From: Oscillospiraceae bacterium
GTDB taxonomy: Bacteria; Bacillota; Clostridia; Oscillospirales; JAAYXM01
DNA: 37,737 nucleotides
Direction of reading: 5' to 3'
Assembly (NCBI GenBank): GCA_017409405.1
Contig: JAFQSU010000037.1
Coordinates: forward strand, 1 to 37,737
Position numbers and translations under genes: made by a program. Below the pieces are notes generated by a model. It did no database searches, was not told the DNA's origin, and saw only the letters and a program-made list of their open reading frames with translations. Positions 1 through 6,943 of the stretch are shown in pieces. The first letter of the stretch is position 1. Every line of letters starts with the position of its first letter.

Positions 1-70
1 GACAATACAAGGTGTAAAAAAGGTTTGGAATTACTTTCAGACTAAAAAATAATAAAAGGAGCGGTTGAAA

Positions 71-1624
71 ATGAAAAAACGTATCATAGCTTTAATTCTT
101 GCAGGTATAATGATGCTTGCTCTTTGCGCTTGTGGCAAAGGCAGTACGGGACAAACGGTTTTAGATGGTCAGGATCCAAATGAGCCGCTGACATCCGAGG
201 ATGTTATATCGATAATAATACCATCATCGGCAAGTTATCCGATAAAAGAGGATTTTGTTCTCTGGGACTATATGGAAGAGGGGTCGGGAGCGACTCTTAA
301 AATTATCCCGATACCGGATGTTGATGCATCGACAAAATATCCGCTTATGTTCGCATCCAAAGAAGAACTTCCGGATGTGATGGCATTCGGAGTGGTGAAT
401 GCGCATACACCATATGCAGGAGAAGGGCTTGTTGCTTTTGATGATTTAAAAGAGTATATGCCAAACTATAATGCTTGGCTTGAAAGCCTTTCGCCGGAAG
501 AATATGATATAGCCGTCAAGAACCGCAAACGCGCCGACGGAAAGATTTATTACACTCCGGGTACCGGCCGTGAAGGAAAGACACGTATGCGTGCATGGCT
601 TTATCGTGAGGATATTTTCAAAAAGCATAATCTCAAGGCACCTGAAACATTTGATGAGATCTATGAGGTAAGTAAAGCTCTTAAAGAACTGTATCCAGAG
701 TCTTACCCGTACAGCACAAGAAGCTTCAGCTATGTGTTTGACCTTCCCGGCTCATCCTTTGATAAATGGTGGCAGCATGGCGCATACTATGACTTTGATG
801 ATGAAGAATGGCGCTGGGGCGCAACAGAGGATACTGCTCTTGAAGTGCTTACATTCTACAACAGAATGATAAATGAAAAACTTATGCCTTCCGACTGCGT
901 AACCATGAACGGCGTTGCGTTTGACGAGCTTGTCGTTACAGACAGAACGTTTATTATGCCACATCTCCAGCTTAAAATAGATTATTATAATCAAATTGCT
1001 CAACAGAAAAATGCGGAATTTAAAATCCAGGCATTTGTTCCGCCTGTTGCAAACCCCGAGAAGGGCGTTTCCATGATGGAGCGCGGAGATATTGAAATGA
1101 TAGGTCTCTCTATATGTGATACGGGAAAAGCAGAAGGAATTGCGAACTCTGCAAAGTTTATTGACTGGATGTATACTGATGAGGCAATGGAGCTTGTTTC
1201 ATGGGGTAAGGAAGGCGAAACCTACGAGGTAGTTGACGGCAAAAAGAGATATATCACCGACGAGGTCGGCACATCTGCCGATATCATGTACGGCTTCTCA
1301 CTTTACGGTACATTTACCCGTTTTGCTCCTGATGCAGCTGCAGCATTCCAGTCTGAAACGACACGAGAAAGTGCAGATATAGTAGCGGGACATCAACTTC
1401 CGTATTATCCTGTAACACTCTGGCTTGATTTTAATGATGAAGAACAGGCAGTTATCGATATGTACAAAACGGGACTTCAGACACACACTCAGGAAATGCT
1501 TGTGAAGTTTATGCTCGGTCAGGAACCTCTCTCGAACTTTGACAAGTTTGTAGAGACAATAAACAGTATGGGCGTTGATGAGGTTCTTGCAGCATACGAA
1601 AGCGCATACAGCAGAGTAAAGTAA
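71..1624 (+). CDS. Extracellular solute-binding lipoprotein of an ABC importer
   Basis: This is a family 1-type (LplA/sugar-binding style) solute-binding protein that would capture a substrate outside the cell for an ABC importer. The N-terminus has a KKR charge cluster, a hydrophobic stretch and a lipobox LCAC, with the lipidated Cys at residue 21, so the protein is anchored to the outer face of the membrane. The body of about 500 residues matches the size of the family. I chose ATG at 71 over the in-frame TTG at 65 because AAAAGGAG ends about 9 bases upstream of it. Permease genes would be expected before the window; none follows. The substrate cannot be read from the sequence, although oligosaccharides are common for this family. 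Confidence 0.85.
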   Translation: MKKRIIALILAGIMMLALCACGKGSTGQTVLDGQDPNEPLTSEDVISIIIPSSASYPIKEDFVLWDYMEEGSGATLKIIPIPDVDASTKYPLMFASKEELPDVMAFGVVNAHTPYAGEGLVAFDDLKEYMPNYNAWLESLSPEEYDIAVKNRKRADGKIYYTPGTGREGKTRMRAWLYREDIFKKHNLKAPETFDEIYEVSKALKELYPESYPYSTRSFSYVFDLPGSSFDKWWQHGAYYDFDDEEWRWGATEDTALEVLTFYNRMINEKLMPSDCVTMNGVAFDELVVTDRTFIMPHLQLKIDYYNQIAQQKNAEFKIQAFVPPVANPEKGVSMMERGDIEMIGLSICDTGKAEGIANSAKFIDWMYTDEAMELVSWGKEGETYEVVDGKKRYITDEVGTSADIMYGFSLYGTFTRFAPDAAAAFQSETTRESADIVAGHQLPYYPVTLWLDFNDEEQAVIDMYKTGLQTHTQEMLVKFMLGQEPLSNFDKFVETINSMGVDEVLAAYESAYSRVK

Positions 1625-1760
1625 GCATTGCTTCAAGATAAGCACGATGTCCGTTTTGGGAAAGGTAAAATAAATGTCACTTAGGACAGTGGGGACGTAC
1701 ATTTTTTGTCAACATTTACGTCTCTTGTAGAATTGTCTTTTCCCTTATCATTTCTTCCTT

Positions 1761-1788
1761 ATAATTTATTTTCCCACGTTTTGCAAAT
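1761..1788. repeat. Repeat family R1, copy 1
   Basis: A block of about 28 bases ending in TCCCACGTTTTGCAAAT. Near-identical copies lie at 2369-2398 and 3824-3854. All three sit at the edges of other small palindromic repeats, so the block looks like a shared end or anchoring sequence of a composite repeat. Confidence 0.75.
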
Positions 1789-1812
1789 AGCTTATCAAAT
1801 TTCGTACTTTAC

Positions 1813-1855
1813 GCCCCCACCACCCCGATGCGTAACGCGTCGGGGTGGTGGGGGC
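1813..1855. repeat. Long perfect hairpin with GATGCG-TAA-CGC core
   Basis: A 20-base-pair stem (one G-T wobble) closes a TAA loop. The arms are GC-rich (GCCCCCACCACCCCGATGCG and its complement). No T-tract follows on either strand, so it is a poor intrinsic terminator. The core CCGATGCG-TAA-CGC recurs in the terminator at 4076-4106 with different but still paired flanks. Confidence 0.8.
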
Positions 1856-1886
1856 GGATTACTTGCTGATTATGCTCCTGTCCGTC

Positions 1887-1913
1887 AAGACAACAGAACC
1901 GTTCCTTTGTCTT
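1887..1913. repeat. Repeat family R2, copy 1 (AAGACAA...TTTGTCTT)
   Basis: A small palindrome whose ends AAGACAA and TTTGTCTT pair around a GAACCGTTCC centre. Related copies with GGGACGGTTCTC or GGGATGGTTCTC centres lie at 2251-2275 and 3691-3717. Sequences of this type are scattered widely in Clostridia genomes. Confidence 0.7.
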
Positions 1914-2250
1914 CAGTGGGGTTGATATGATGTTTTGAGGTGTGGCTTATTTTTTCTCCTTTATTGTTCCTGTGAAATACTCAATTCTCCCGCAACTATT
2001 ACATATTACATAATAGTTGTTTCTTATCGGAGTTTCGATTTCTTCAACAGTAAGCGCACTACCGCAGTTAAGACAATTCCCAACATTCCCGGATGTAATA
2101 TATTTGATCATATTCTCAGTAAACAATTATAGCACTCCCCTTTCTTTGAGAATTTGTATAAAGGCTTCTTCTTTTTCGTATGCTTCAAGTTCAAATCGTT
2201 TACGGTTATTAAGAACATACTCAACTCCAAACTCTCTATATTGCTGGGAG

Positions 2251-2275
2251 GACAAAGGGACGGTTCTCTTGTCTT
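2251..2275. repeat. Repeat family R2, copy 2
   Basis: GACAAAGGGACGGTTCTC followed by TTGTCTT. It has the same palindromic plan as the copies at 1887 and 3691. Confidence 0.7.
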
Positions 2276-2327
2276 TTCTTTTGAACTGAGGATCATCTTT
2301 GCACAATGCATTCCCAACAACCAGCGC

Positions 2328-2354
2328 TGTCATCCTGAGCCTGTCGAAGGATCT
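2328..2354. repeat. Repeat family R3, short copy (GTCATCCTGAGC...GAAGGATC)
   Basis: TGTCATCCTGAGC followed by TGTCGAAGGATCT. This is the short form of the element that appears as a long inverted pair at 3724-3812. It is directly followed by an R1 copy, the same order as in the 3.8 kb cluster. Confidence 0.7.
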
Positions 2355-2368
2355 CCTTATTTCTTCCA

Positions 2369-2398
2369 TTATAGTTTATTCTCCCACGTTTTGCAAAT
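2369..2398. repeat. Repeat family R1, copy 2
   Basis: TTATAGTTTATT then CTCCCACGTTTTGCAAAT. Nearly identical to the copies at 1761 and 3824. Confidence 0.75.
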
Positions 2399-2428
2399 GT
2401 ATCTCAAACTTTAACCTCATATAGAAAA

Positions 2429-2455
2429 CACCCCGGTGCAAAAAGCATCGGGGTG
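2429..2455 (-). terminator. Intrinsic terminator of the DUF4176 unit
   Basis: Read on the minus strand, an 11-base-pair stem (CACCCCGATGC pairing with GCACCGGGGTG, one wobble) with a TTTTT loop is followed by TTTTCTAT. It lies 10 bases past the stop of the DUF4176 gene. Confidence 0.85.
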
Positions 2456-2464
2456 CCGTTGTAA

Positions 2465-2716
2465 CTATGCTCTGTTCAAGATTTGTTGCATCTTATCTTC
2501 GTCAGAGCTTTCAAGTCCGTAATGATATATCTTGTCTATCTCTTCGTGCTGGAAGAACACATTGTATTCATCCCCGATATTCCCCTCGGGATACAGGCAC
2601 GCAACATAGTCCCATATGTTCTCATTGCCCTGCTGTATCTGCTTTCTTCCGTATATCATTATCGGTTTTGTTCCGTTTACCAGTGTTACCACTGTTCCTA
2701 TCGGTAAGTATGTCAT
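2465..2716 (-). CDS. DUF4176 domain protein
   Basis: An 83-residue protein starting with LPIGTVVTLVNGTKPIMIYG, the conserved opening of the DUF4176 family. The rest is acidic (FFQHEEIDKIYHYG, then ESSDEDKM). DUF4176 genes are known from Firmicute loci that encode type VII-secreted (LXG) toxins and their partners. The biochemical role is unknown. Here it is the second gene of a two-gene unit: the upstream stop and its own GGAGG site overlap the same few bases, 9 bases before the ATG. No LXG toxin or EssC-type ATPase is visible in the window, so it is either an orphan or linked to the nearby toxin-immunity genes. Confidence 0.75.
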   Translation of the reverse strand: MTYLPIGTVVTLVNGTKPIMIYGRKQIQQGNENIWDYVACLYPEGNIGDEYNVFFQHEEIDKIYHYGLESSDEDKMQQILNRA

Positions 2717-2728
2717 TTATTTTTCCTC

Positions 2729-3610
2729 CTATTTTTCGATAATTTTAAACTTATAACCTCTACTTTCGGCGAGGTCTTTAATTTTTTGACACATTTCAGC
2801 TCCGGTATATCCGGGAGTGTCGGAGAATTCAAAATAGCATTTTCTTGTCTTTGAGCTGTTGTTTATCTTGAATTTGCAGTTTCTTATATCGCAAAACATC
2901 AAAAGCCCGGTAAGGGTCATATTGCAAAGGATATCTTCGTCGGTATTCGGAACTATCAGCTCTGATATTTCGTAGGGCTTGCCCTCTGTCATTTCAAGAA
3001 GCTGGTCAACAGTTCTTCTGTCTATCCCACGTACACCGATTGTCAGTCCGTCACGGTTTACAATTCTTTCTTGACCCGACAGCCAGTATCTGAGCTTGGG
3101 ATCTGCCTCAAGATAGAAGCTTCTCTCTGCATGATTGTACAAGTTTTTTATCTCCCCCTCGCCCTTTTCGTCGCTGACGTGACCGTATCGGTCGAAAAGA
3201 CAAGGGAAGTCTCCTGCAAAATATGCAGCCGCTTCTTTCTCGAAGTTTAAGCACCGCTCTTCGTTTTCTCTCACCGACCGTTCTGCCTCAGCCTTGCTCT
3301 TTGTTACCGTTTTAGGTGCTTCATATCCGAGAAAAAACATGCGCATTTCGTAGGTTTCTTTCAATCCCTTTTGCGACCTTATGTCTTTGCATGCTTCAAG
3401 ATACGAACCCATAAATTCAAGCGTGATAGTGTCTGCCACACCTTCTTTGAAGTATTCACCTATCGGTGGCTTGCCACGGCGGTCGAGTTTTTTTAATAAT
3501 GGAATACAAAGTTCGCCTAATCCTATAATAAAGTAAATACATATGTTGATAAGTGAAAGTATTCTTAATATTTTTCTGGCATTCACTATCATATTCCACC
3601 AAATGTCCAC
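2729..3610 (-). CDS. Unknown protein with N-terminal membrane segment
   Basis: I do not recognise this 293-residue protein. I start it at GTG 3610, where AAGGAG lies 8 bases upstream. A longer open frame reaches 3748 but runs through repeat families R2 and R3, so the extra 46 residues are repeat-derived and unlikely to be real. Residues 8-35 are hydrophobic (RILSLINICIYFIIGLGELC), a probable membrane anchor. The remainder looks soluble, with a charged helical middle (SKAEAERSVRENEERC) and an alpha/beta-like C-terminal part ending LAESRGYKFKIIEK. It is tightly coupled to the DUF4176 gene 12 bases downstream. That pairing suggests a role beside a secreted toxin or its immunity; this is inference from context only. 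Confidence 0.6.
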   Translation of the reverse strand: MDIWWNMIVNARKILRILSLINICIYFIIGLGELCIPLLKKLDRRGKPPIGEYFKEGVADTITLEFMGSYLEACKDIRSQKGLKETYEMRMFFLGYEAPKTVTKSKAEAERSVRENEERCLNFEKEAAAYFAGDFPCLFDRYGHVSDEKGEGEIKNLYNHAERSFYLEADPKLRYWLSGQERIVNRDGLTIGVRGIDRRTVDQLLEMTEGKPYEISELIVPNTDEDILCNMTLTGLLMFCDIRNCKFKINNSSKTRKCYFEFSDTPGYTGAEMCQKIKDLAESRGYKFKIIEK

Positions 3611-3633
3611 TTCAAATTCTCCTTTTTGATAAC

Positions 3634-3693
3634 CTAATTCATTATGGCATCTACGGTTTCTTCGGCTGCGACTCCTCCCAAATAACCAATAAG
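3634..3693 (-). pseudogene. Possible 3' remnant of a disrupted gene
   Basis: Just upstream of the 3610 gene, one minus-strand frame reads LIGYLGGVAAEETVDAIMN and then stops. It is cut off on its 5' side by an R2 repeat. The glycine/alanine-rich, uninterrupted ending 8 bases before the next gene's ribosome site looks like the tail of a former upstream gene. It is too short to assign, and it may be chance. Confidence 0.3.
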
Positions 3694-3717
3694 ACAAGGG
3701 GATGGTTCTCTTGTCTT
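3691..3717. repeat. Repeat family R2, copy 3
   Basis: AAGACAAGGGGATGGTTCTC followed by TTGTCTT. It forms the first unit of a nested cluster: R2, then R3 as an inverted pair, then R1, then the 3912-4042 element. Confidence 0.7.
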
Positions 3718-3723
3718 TTTTGA

Positions 3724-3812
3724 GATTCTTCGACTGTGTGCTTCGCACTCCGCTCAGAATGACAAATTACCTCTGTCATCCTGAGCGAAGCCACAGGCGT
3801 AGTCGAAGGATC
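3724..3812. repeat. Repeat family R3 as a long inverted pair
   Basis: Two copies of about 38 bases face each other around an 11-base spacer. The left copy runs from GATTCTTCGACTGTGTGC to CTCAGAATGAC; the right copy runs from GTCATCCTGAGCGAAG to GTCGAAGGATC. As single-stranded DNA or RNA this folds into one long imperfect hairpin. It is MITE-like, with no coding capacity. Confidence 0.75.
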
Positions 3813-3823
3813 TTTTTTCTCTC

Positions 3824-3854
3824 ATTATAGTTTATTTACCCACGTTTTGCAAAT
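3824..3854. repeat. Repeat family R1, copy 3
   Basis: ATTATAGTTTATTTACC then CACGTTTTGCAAAT. It directly follows R3, as at 2.35 kb. Confidence 0.75.
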
Positions 3855-3911
3855 GGTATATGCTTTTACCCTTGATTTTGTCAAGTTAGGGATAAAAATT
3901 TAGCTTCTCTT

Positions 3912-4042
3912 AAAGGCTTCTCTTTGAGGAGAGGCTCTGCCGTAGGCGGTGGTGAGGTGCAGATTGCGAAGCAATCGTTATTCTTCTACACCTCATCCGA
4001 GTTGCTTCGCAACCCACCTTCCCCTCAAGGGGAAGGCTTTTT
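3912..4042. repeat. 131-base palindromic MITE-like element
   Basis: The ends AAAGGCTTCTCTTTGAGGAG and CCCCTCAAGGGGAAGGCTTT are imperfect inverted repeats. Further in, GGTGAGGTG pairs with CACCTCATC, and TTGCGAAGCAA lies opposite TTGCTTCGCAA. The whole unit folds as one arm-over-arm hairpin. Elements of this kind are common in Clostridia intergenic DNA and carry no gene. Confidence 0.75.
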
Positions 4043-4075
4043 AATCACTTACATAGCAAAACTTTACATACAGAA

Positions 4076-4106
4076 AACCAACCGATGCGTAACGCATCGG
4101 TTGGTT
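4076..4106 (-). terminator. Terminator of the phage-derived operon
   Basis: A perfect 14-base-pair stem (AACCAACCGATGCG and its complement) with a TAA loop. On the minus strand it is followed by TTTTCTG. It lies 11 bases past the stop of the immunity candidate and so closes the long minus-strand operon. Confidence 0.85.
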
Positions 4107-4117
4107 GCTTTAGGTTA

Positions 4118-4507
4118 TCAATCGACTTCTACTACAACCGTTTGTCCTGTTGTAATGGCATAACGGAGAAAATCAGCAATCAGCTCGAAGACCTCTTTTG
4201 TTTCTTCATAGTCGAACTGTTTCTGGCTGTATTGCAGCATATCATACAGATATTCATGCAAATCTGAAATTTCGGACGGCTCATTTGACGTAAAATCCCA
4301 TGCCCCTTTACATTCACAATAATCTCTCGTGAATCCGTTCCAGCCTTTACCGTCAAGAACAGGGTGCCCAAAAATATCACCGAAATAATCTTCTTCAATA
4401 TGAATGTTAAAGTCCGGTGATTCTTTTAATCGAAGAATTATTTCTGTAATCGCCACATACGAGTCGTCATAATATTTATAATTATTCCTAAGCCTTCCAG
4501 TGTCCAT
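4118..4507 (-). CDS. Candidate immunity protein for the adjacent toxin
   Basis: A 129-residue, strongly acidic, soluble protein (IHIEEDYFGDIFGHPVLDG, then YCECKGAWDF, with a helical C-terminal half ending TTGQTVVVEVD). I do not recognise a named family. Its ATG lies inside the last codons of the toxin-like gene (20-base overlap), with AAGGAG 10 bases upstream inside that gene. A small acidic protein translationally coupled to the 3' end of a gene with a basic C-terminal toxin-like domain is the standard layout of a toxin-immunity pair. The role is inferred from position, size and charge. Confidence 0.6.
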   Translation of the reverse strand: MDTGRLRNNYKYYDDSYVAITEIILRLKESPDFNIHIEEDYFGDIFGHPVLDGKGWNGFTRDYCECKGAWDFTSNEPSEISDLHEYLYDMLQYSQKQFDYEETKEVFELIADFLRYAITTGQTVVVEVD

Positions 4508-6851
4508 TTTTCAACATCTCCTTCTGCTTTTTTGTTATTGTTCCGACTTTTTTTGCGGTGCGAGCTGCCTTCCAAATCGTTTTAGGTATCCACCCCATAT
4601 GTTTGACATAAACTTGTCTTATGGCATCTCGCTGGTTTTCACCAAAGCCAACACCTATAATTCTTCGCTCGACAACCCATGTATCTTTTTGTCCTTTGGG
4701 TGATGTCGGTGGTCTTGTATGCCATCTGCTTTCATACTTAAATCCGTCATCCGTAGTCCATTCGTATGTCATCTGATAATATCCGTTCTTCTTGTACTGA
4801 GGCTTTATTGTAGCAGTTTTCGGAATCTCTATCGGTGAGCTTTTTGCAATATCGTCTGCACGGCTTCTCAATTCTCCAATGGGGTCATCCGAAGTATAGA
4901 GAAGTGGCCACAAGCTTTTGGGACGCATGACATCAACAGTATTCCCTGTAACCAATGTCGGACCTGCGGTCATGAGTGAAAGCTTTGCTCCCTCACCCAT
5001 AGCAGACAGGATTCTTTGCTGCGCATCGGGGTCACGGTTGAGCAACACATCTTGCCATGTGCCTGCCGTACTGTTCAGTAAGTCAAGAACGCCCGTACCG
5101 TCTCTTTGCTCATTTGCTATAGATACGCTCTCCTGTATACCTTCCTCTGCCGATTCTCCCAATGCGTTTATACCAATTTTGCCAAGAAGCTTCAGGGTAC
5201 CTTTTATCCCTGCCAGCTTTGGGTTTGCAAGAAAATCAAATACCGTGCTGATATCCACTCCGCTATCTGCAAGCTCCACCAGTGATGAAATCAATGCCTC
5301 ATCATTTGCAGCAGCTCTTGCGCTCTGCTCGTCCATGCCTTTTGCAATAAGATTTCTGTACGCAGAACCGCGCATAACATCATATGCGTGCGCTGCTGTC
5401 GCACCCATGTATCCTGCCTTTGCTCCGTTCAGAAGTGCTCCGCCTGCTACAAACGGATTTCCCGAAGCACCTGCCATAAATCCCGAGGTGAGTCCTACCG
5501 CTGCCGCTCCTTCCACTCCGGCTTTCACTTGGTCTGAAAGCTGCGGAAGATATCCGGCGAAGCTTTGAGTCAGCCACGGAGCCGTTGCATCATCTGCAAG
5601 TGTTTCTTCATTATTCCTGCGGAAATGATTGAGTGTTTCTCCTATACTCTCGGCATACTCTTTGTTTGAAAGCGTGGGACTTTCAAGATATTCATTCCAT
5701 GCAAGAGCTTCGTCCTGCGACATTCGCCCTGCCCGATAGTTTGCTCCGAACTGACCTGTGAAGTTATCCTTGTACATACGGTCACGGTTTTCAAGGATAT
5801 ATTCTATCCTTTTCTTTTGGGTTTCCATTTCCTTTTCCACACGTTCGTATGTTTCAAGGTCTCCTGAATCCCAAGCTCGTTCAAGCCTTTTGTACCACTT
5901 TGACGTAAAATCGTGGTTCTTTGCGGCTTCTATATCCGAAAGCTCGTTTTTCATTGCTTCCGTATCAGAGAAGTCGATATACCGATCGCGTGCCGCATAT
6001 TGCTGACGGATACGGGAGTCGTATTCATCACGTGTTTCTCCCGTGCGTGCGCGGTTTCGCTCCTGTGCCGCTTTTGCCCGTTTTATTTCGGCTTCTAATG
6101 CATTTCTTTCGGCTACTACATCGTAGTCGCCATCAAACCCGTTTCCATTCTTCCGGCTTTCAATGAGCTTGTCCGTCCATGCGCTGTAGTCGTCAAGTCT
6201 GCTTTGGGCTGCTTCGACATCATAATCTGCATACCTTGCATCTTCCTCTGCCTGCCTTCGTGCCGCATATTGCTGACGTACTCGGGAGTCGTATTCGTCA
6301 CGACTTTCTCCCGTGCGTGTGTTTTGAGATGGTGTGGCGGAAGTATTGGTCTGAGAAGCGTAATTGACTTTCTGTGGAGAGAAGTCGGTGTTTTTGGCGT
6401 TCCACGGGTTGGGCTGAGTCATTGTGCTCCGAATCCAATTGATTGGTTTGTAGGTGGTCTGCGTATTCTTTTGCACCGTAGGCGGTTGTGCGCTTATGGG
6501 CGTTTCCTCTTTGGGGCGGTCGGCTACGGAATAAAAGCCTTTGAGAAAGTCGTCCTCTTCTTCCTCCACTACTCTTTTTGCAGGCTTTGTCTGCGATATT
6601 GAGTCGAGTATCGCACGGCTTTTTGCAAGCGGTGAGGTATAGCTTCGTCTTTCCTCCTTCGGCTTGTCCGCTACCGAGTAGAAGCCCTCTAAAAACAGGT
6701 CCTTTTCCTTTTTCGGTTTCTGAACAAACGGGGTTTTTGCCGCCTGGGTAGTCTTCGTTGATGCCGTACCCGGGCTTTGCTTTAGTCCAATCCAGTCATA
6801 AAACTTGTCCGGATTTCGGATTAAGTCCAATCCGGCGCCTTGTATGTTCAT
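4488..6851 (-). CDS. Phage-operon protein with C-terminal polymorphic-toxin-like domain
   Basis: A 787-residue multidomain protein. Residues 1-135 are low-complexity with two copies of FL-GFYSVAD-PKEE. Residues 170-330 hold two copies of a charged coiled unit (TGE-RDEYDSR-RQQYAAR). Residues 430-620 are glycine/alanine-rich and weakly hydrophobic (AAAVGLTSGFMAGASGN). The last 110 residues change character: aromatic and basic, with YEWTTDDGFKYESRWHT, then KDTWVVERR and a NGHWKA end. This tail resembles the Ntox24-type (bacterial toxin 24, predicted RNase) domain, judged by eye. GGAGGT precedes the ATG. The gene follows the portal, the slot where MuF polymorphic toxins sit in temperate phages, but I see no MuF domain. 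An overlapping immunity candidate follows. Confidence 0.65.
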   Translation of the reverse strand: MNIQGAGLDLIRNPDKFYDWIGLKQSPGTASTKTTQAAKTPFVQKPKKEKDLFLEGFYSVADKPKEERRSYTSPLAKSRAILDSISQTKPAKRVVEEEEDDFLKGFYSVADRPKEETPISAQPPTVQKNTQTTYKPINWIRSTMTQPNPWNAKNTDFSPQKVNYASQTNTSATPSQNTRTGESRDEYDSRVRQQYAARRQAEEDARYADYDVEAAQSRLDDYSAWTDKLIESRKNGNGFDGDYDVVAERNALEAEIKRAKAAQERNRARTGETRDEYDSRIRQQYAARDRYIDFSDTEAMKNELSDIEAAKNHDFTSKWYKRLERAWDSGDLETYERVEKEMETQKKRIEYILENRDRMYKDNFTGQFGANYRAGRMSQDEALAWNEYLESPTLSNKEYAESIGETLNHFRRNNEETLADDATAPWLTQSFAGYLPQLSDQVKAGVEGAAAVGLTSGFMAGASGNPFVAGGALLNGAKAGYMGATAAHAYDVMRGSAYRNLIAKGMDEQSARAAANDEALISSLVELADSGVDISTVFDFLANPKLAGIKGTLKLLGKIGINALGESAEEGIQESVSIANEQRDGTGVLDLLNSTAGTWQDVLLNRDPDAQQRILSAMGEGAKLSLMTAGPTLVTGNTVDVMRPKSLWPLLYTSDDPIGELRSRADDIAKSSPIEIPKTATIKPQYKKNGYYQMTYEWTTDDGFKYESRWHTRPPTSPKGQKDTWVVERRIIGVGFGENQRDAIRQVYVKHMGWIPKTIWKAARTAKKVGTITKKQKEMLKNGHWKA

Positions 6852-6867
6852 TTTGTTTTACCTCCTG

Positions 6868-6896
6868 ATTATAATATAGATTTAATTTTTTGTAAA
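6868..6896 (-). promoter_or_regulatory. Candidate promoter immediately before the toxin gene
   Basis: On the minus strand, TTTACA (6896-6891) and TATAAT (6873-6868) are separated by exactly 17 bases. A start 7 bases after the -10 would fall at the end of the GGAGG site, leaving a leader of about 10 bases. It would therefore have to act with a poor ribosome site, or the match is chance. Confidence 0.4.
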
Positions 6897-6908
6897 TCCT
6901 TTCTTGTC

Positions 6909-6934
6909 GTGAGGGAGAGAAAGCTCTCCCTCAC
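6909..6934 (-). other. Hairpin between portal and toxin genes
   Basis: A perfect 10-base-pair stem (GTGAGGGAGA and TCTCCCTCAC) with a 6-base loop, 9 bases past the portal stop. No T-tract follows. It is the only sizeable gap in the operon. It may stabilise or partially terminate the upstream transcript, separating toxin expression from the virion genes. Confidence 0.6.
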
Positions 6935-6943
6935 ATTTTAATT

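Larger units (their letters stand above)
1625..2428. other. Gene-free repeat-rich stretch
   Basis: I see no convincing gene here: the open frames are short, lack ribosome sites and run through repeats. It opens with a REP-like string around 1680-1709 (GGACAGTGGGGACGTAC). It then holds a perfect long hairpin (1813-1855) and first copies of three small repeat families that recur at 2.2-2.4 kb and 3.7-3.9 kb. These are listed separately. Confidence 0.7.

Noticed and set aside
1813..1855. Terminator for the solute-binding protein gene
   Set aside because: The hairpin is strong, but it is about 190 bases past the stop and has no T-run on either strand.
3611..3748. 46-residue N-terminal extension of the unknown membrane-anchored gene
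   Set aside because: The extension is encoded by R2 and R3 repeat sequence, while GTG 3610 has an excellent ribosome site 8 bases upstream.
4488..6851. MuF-type toxin
   Set aside because: The position after the portal fits, but no MuF domain motif could be seen in the N-terminal half.
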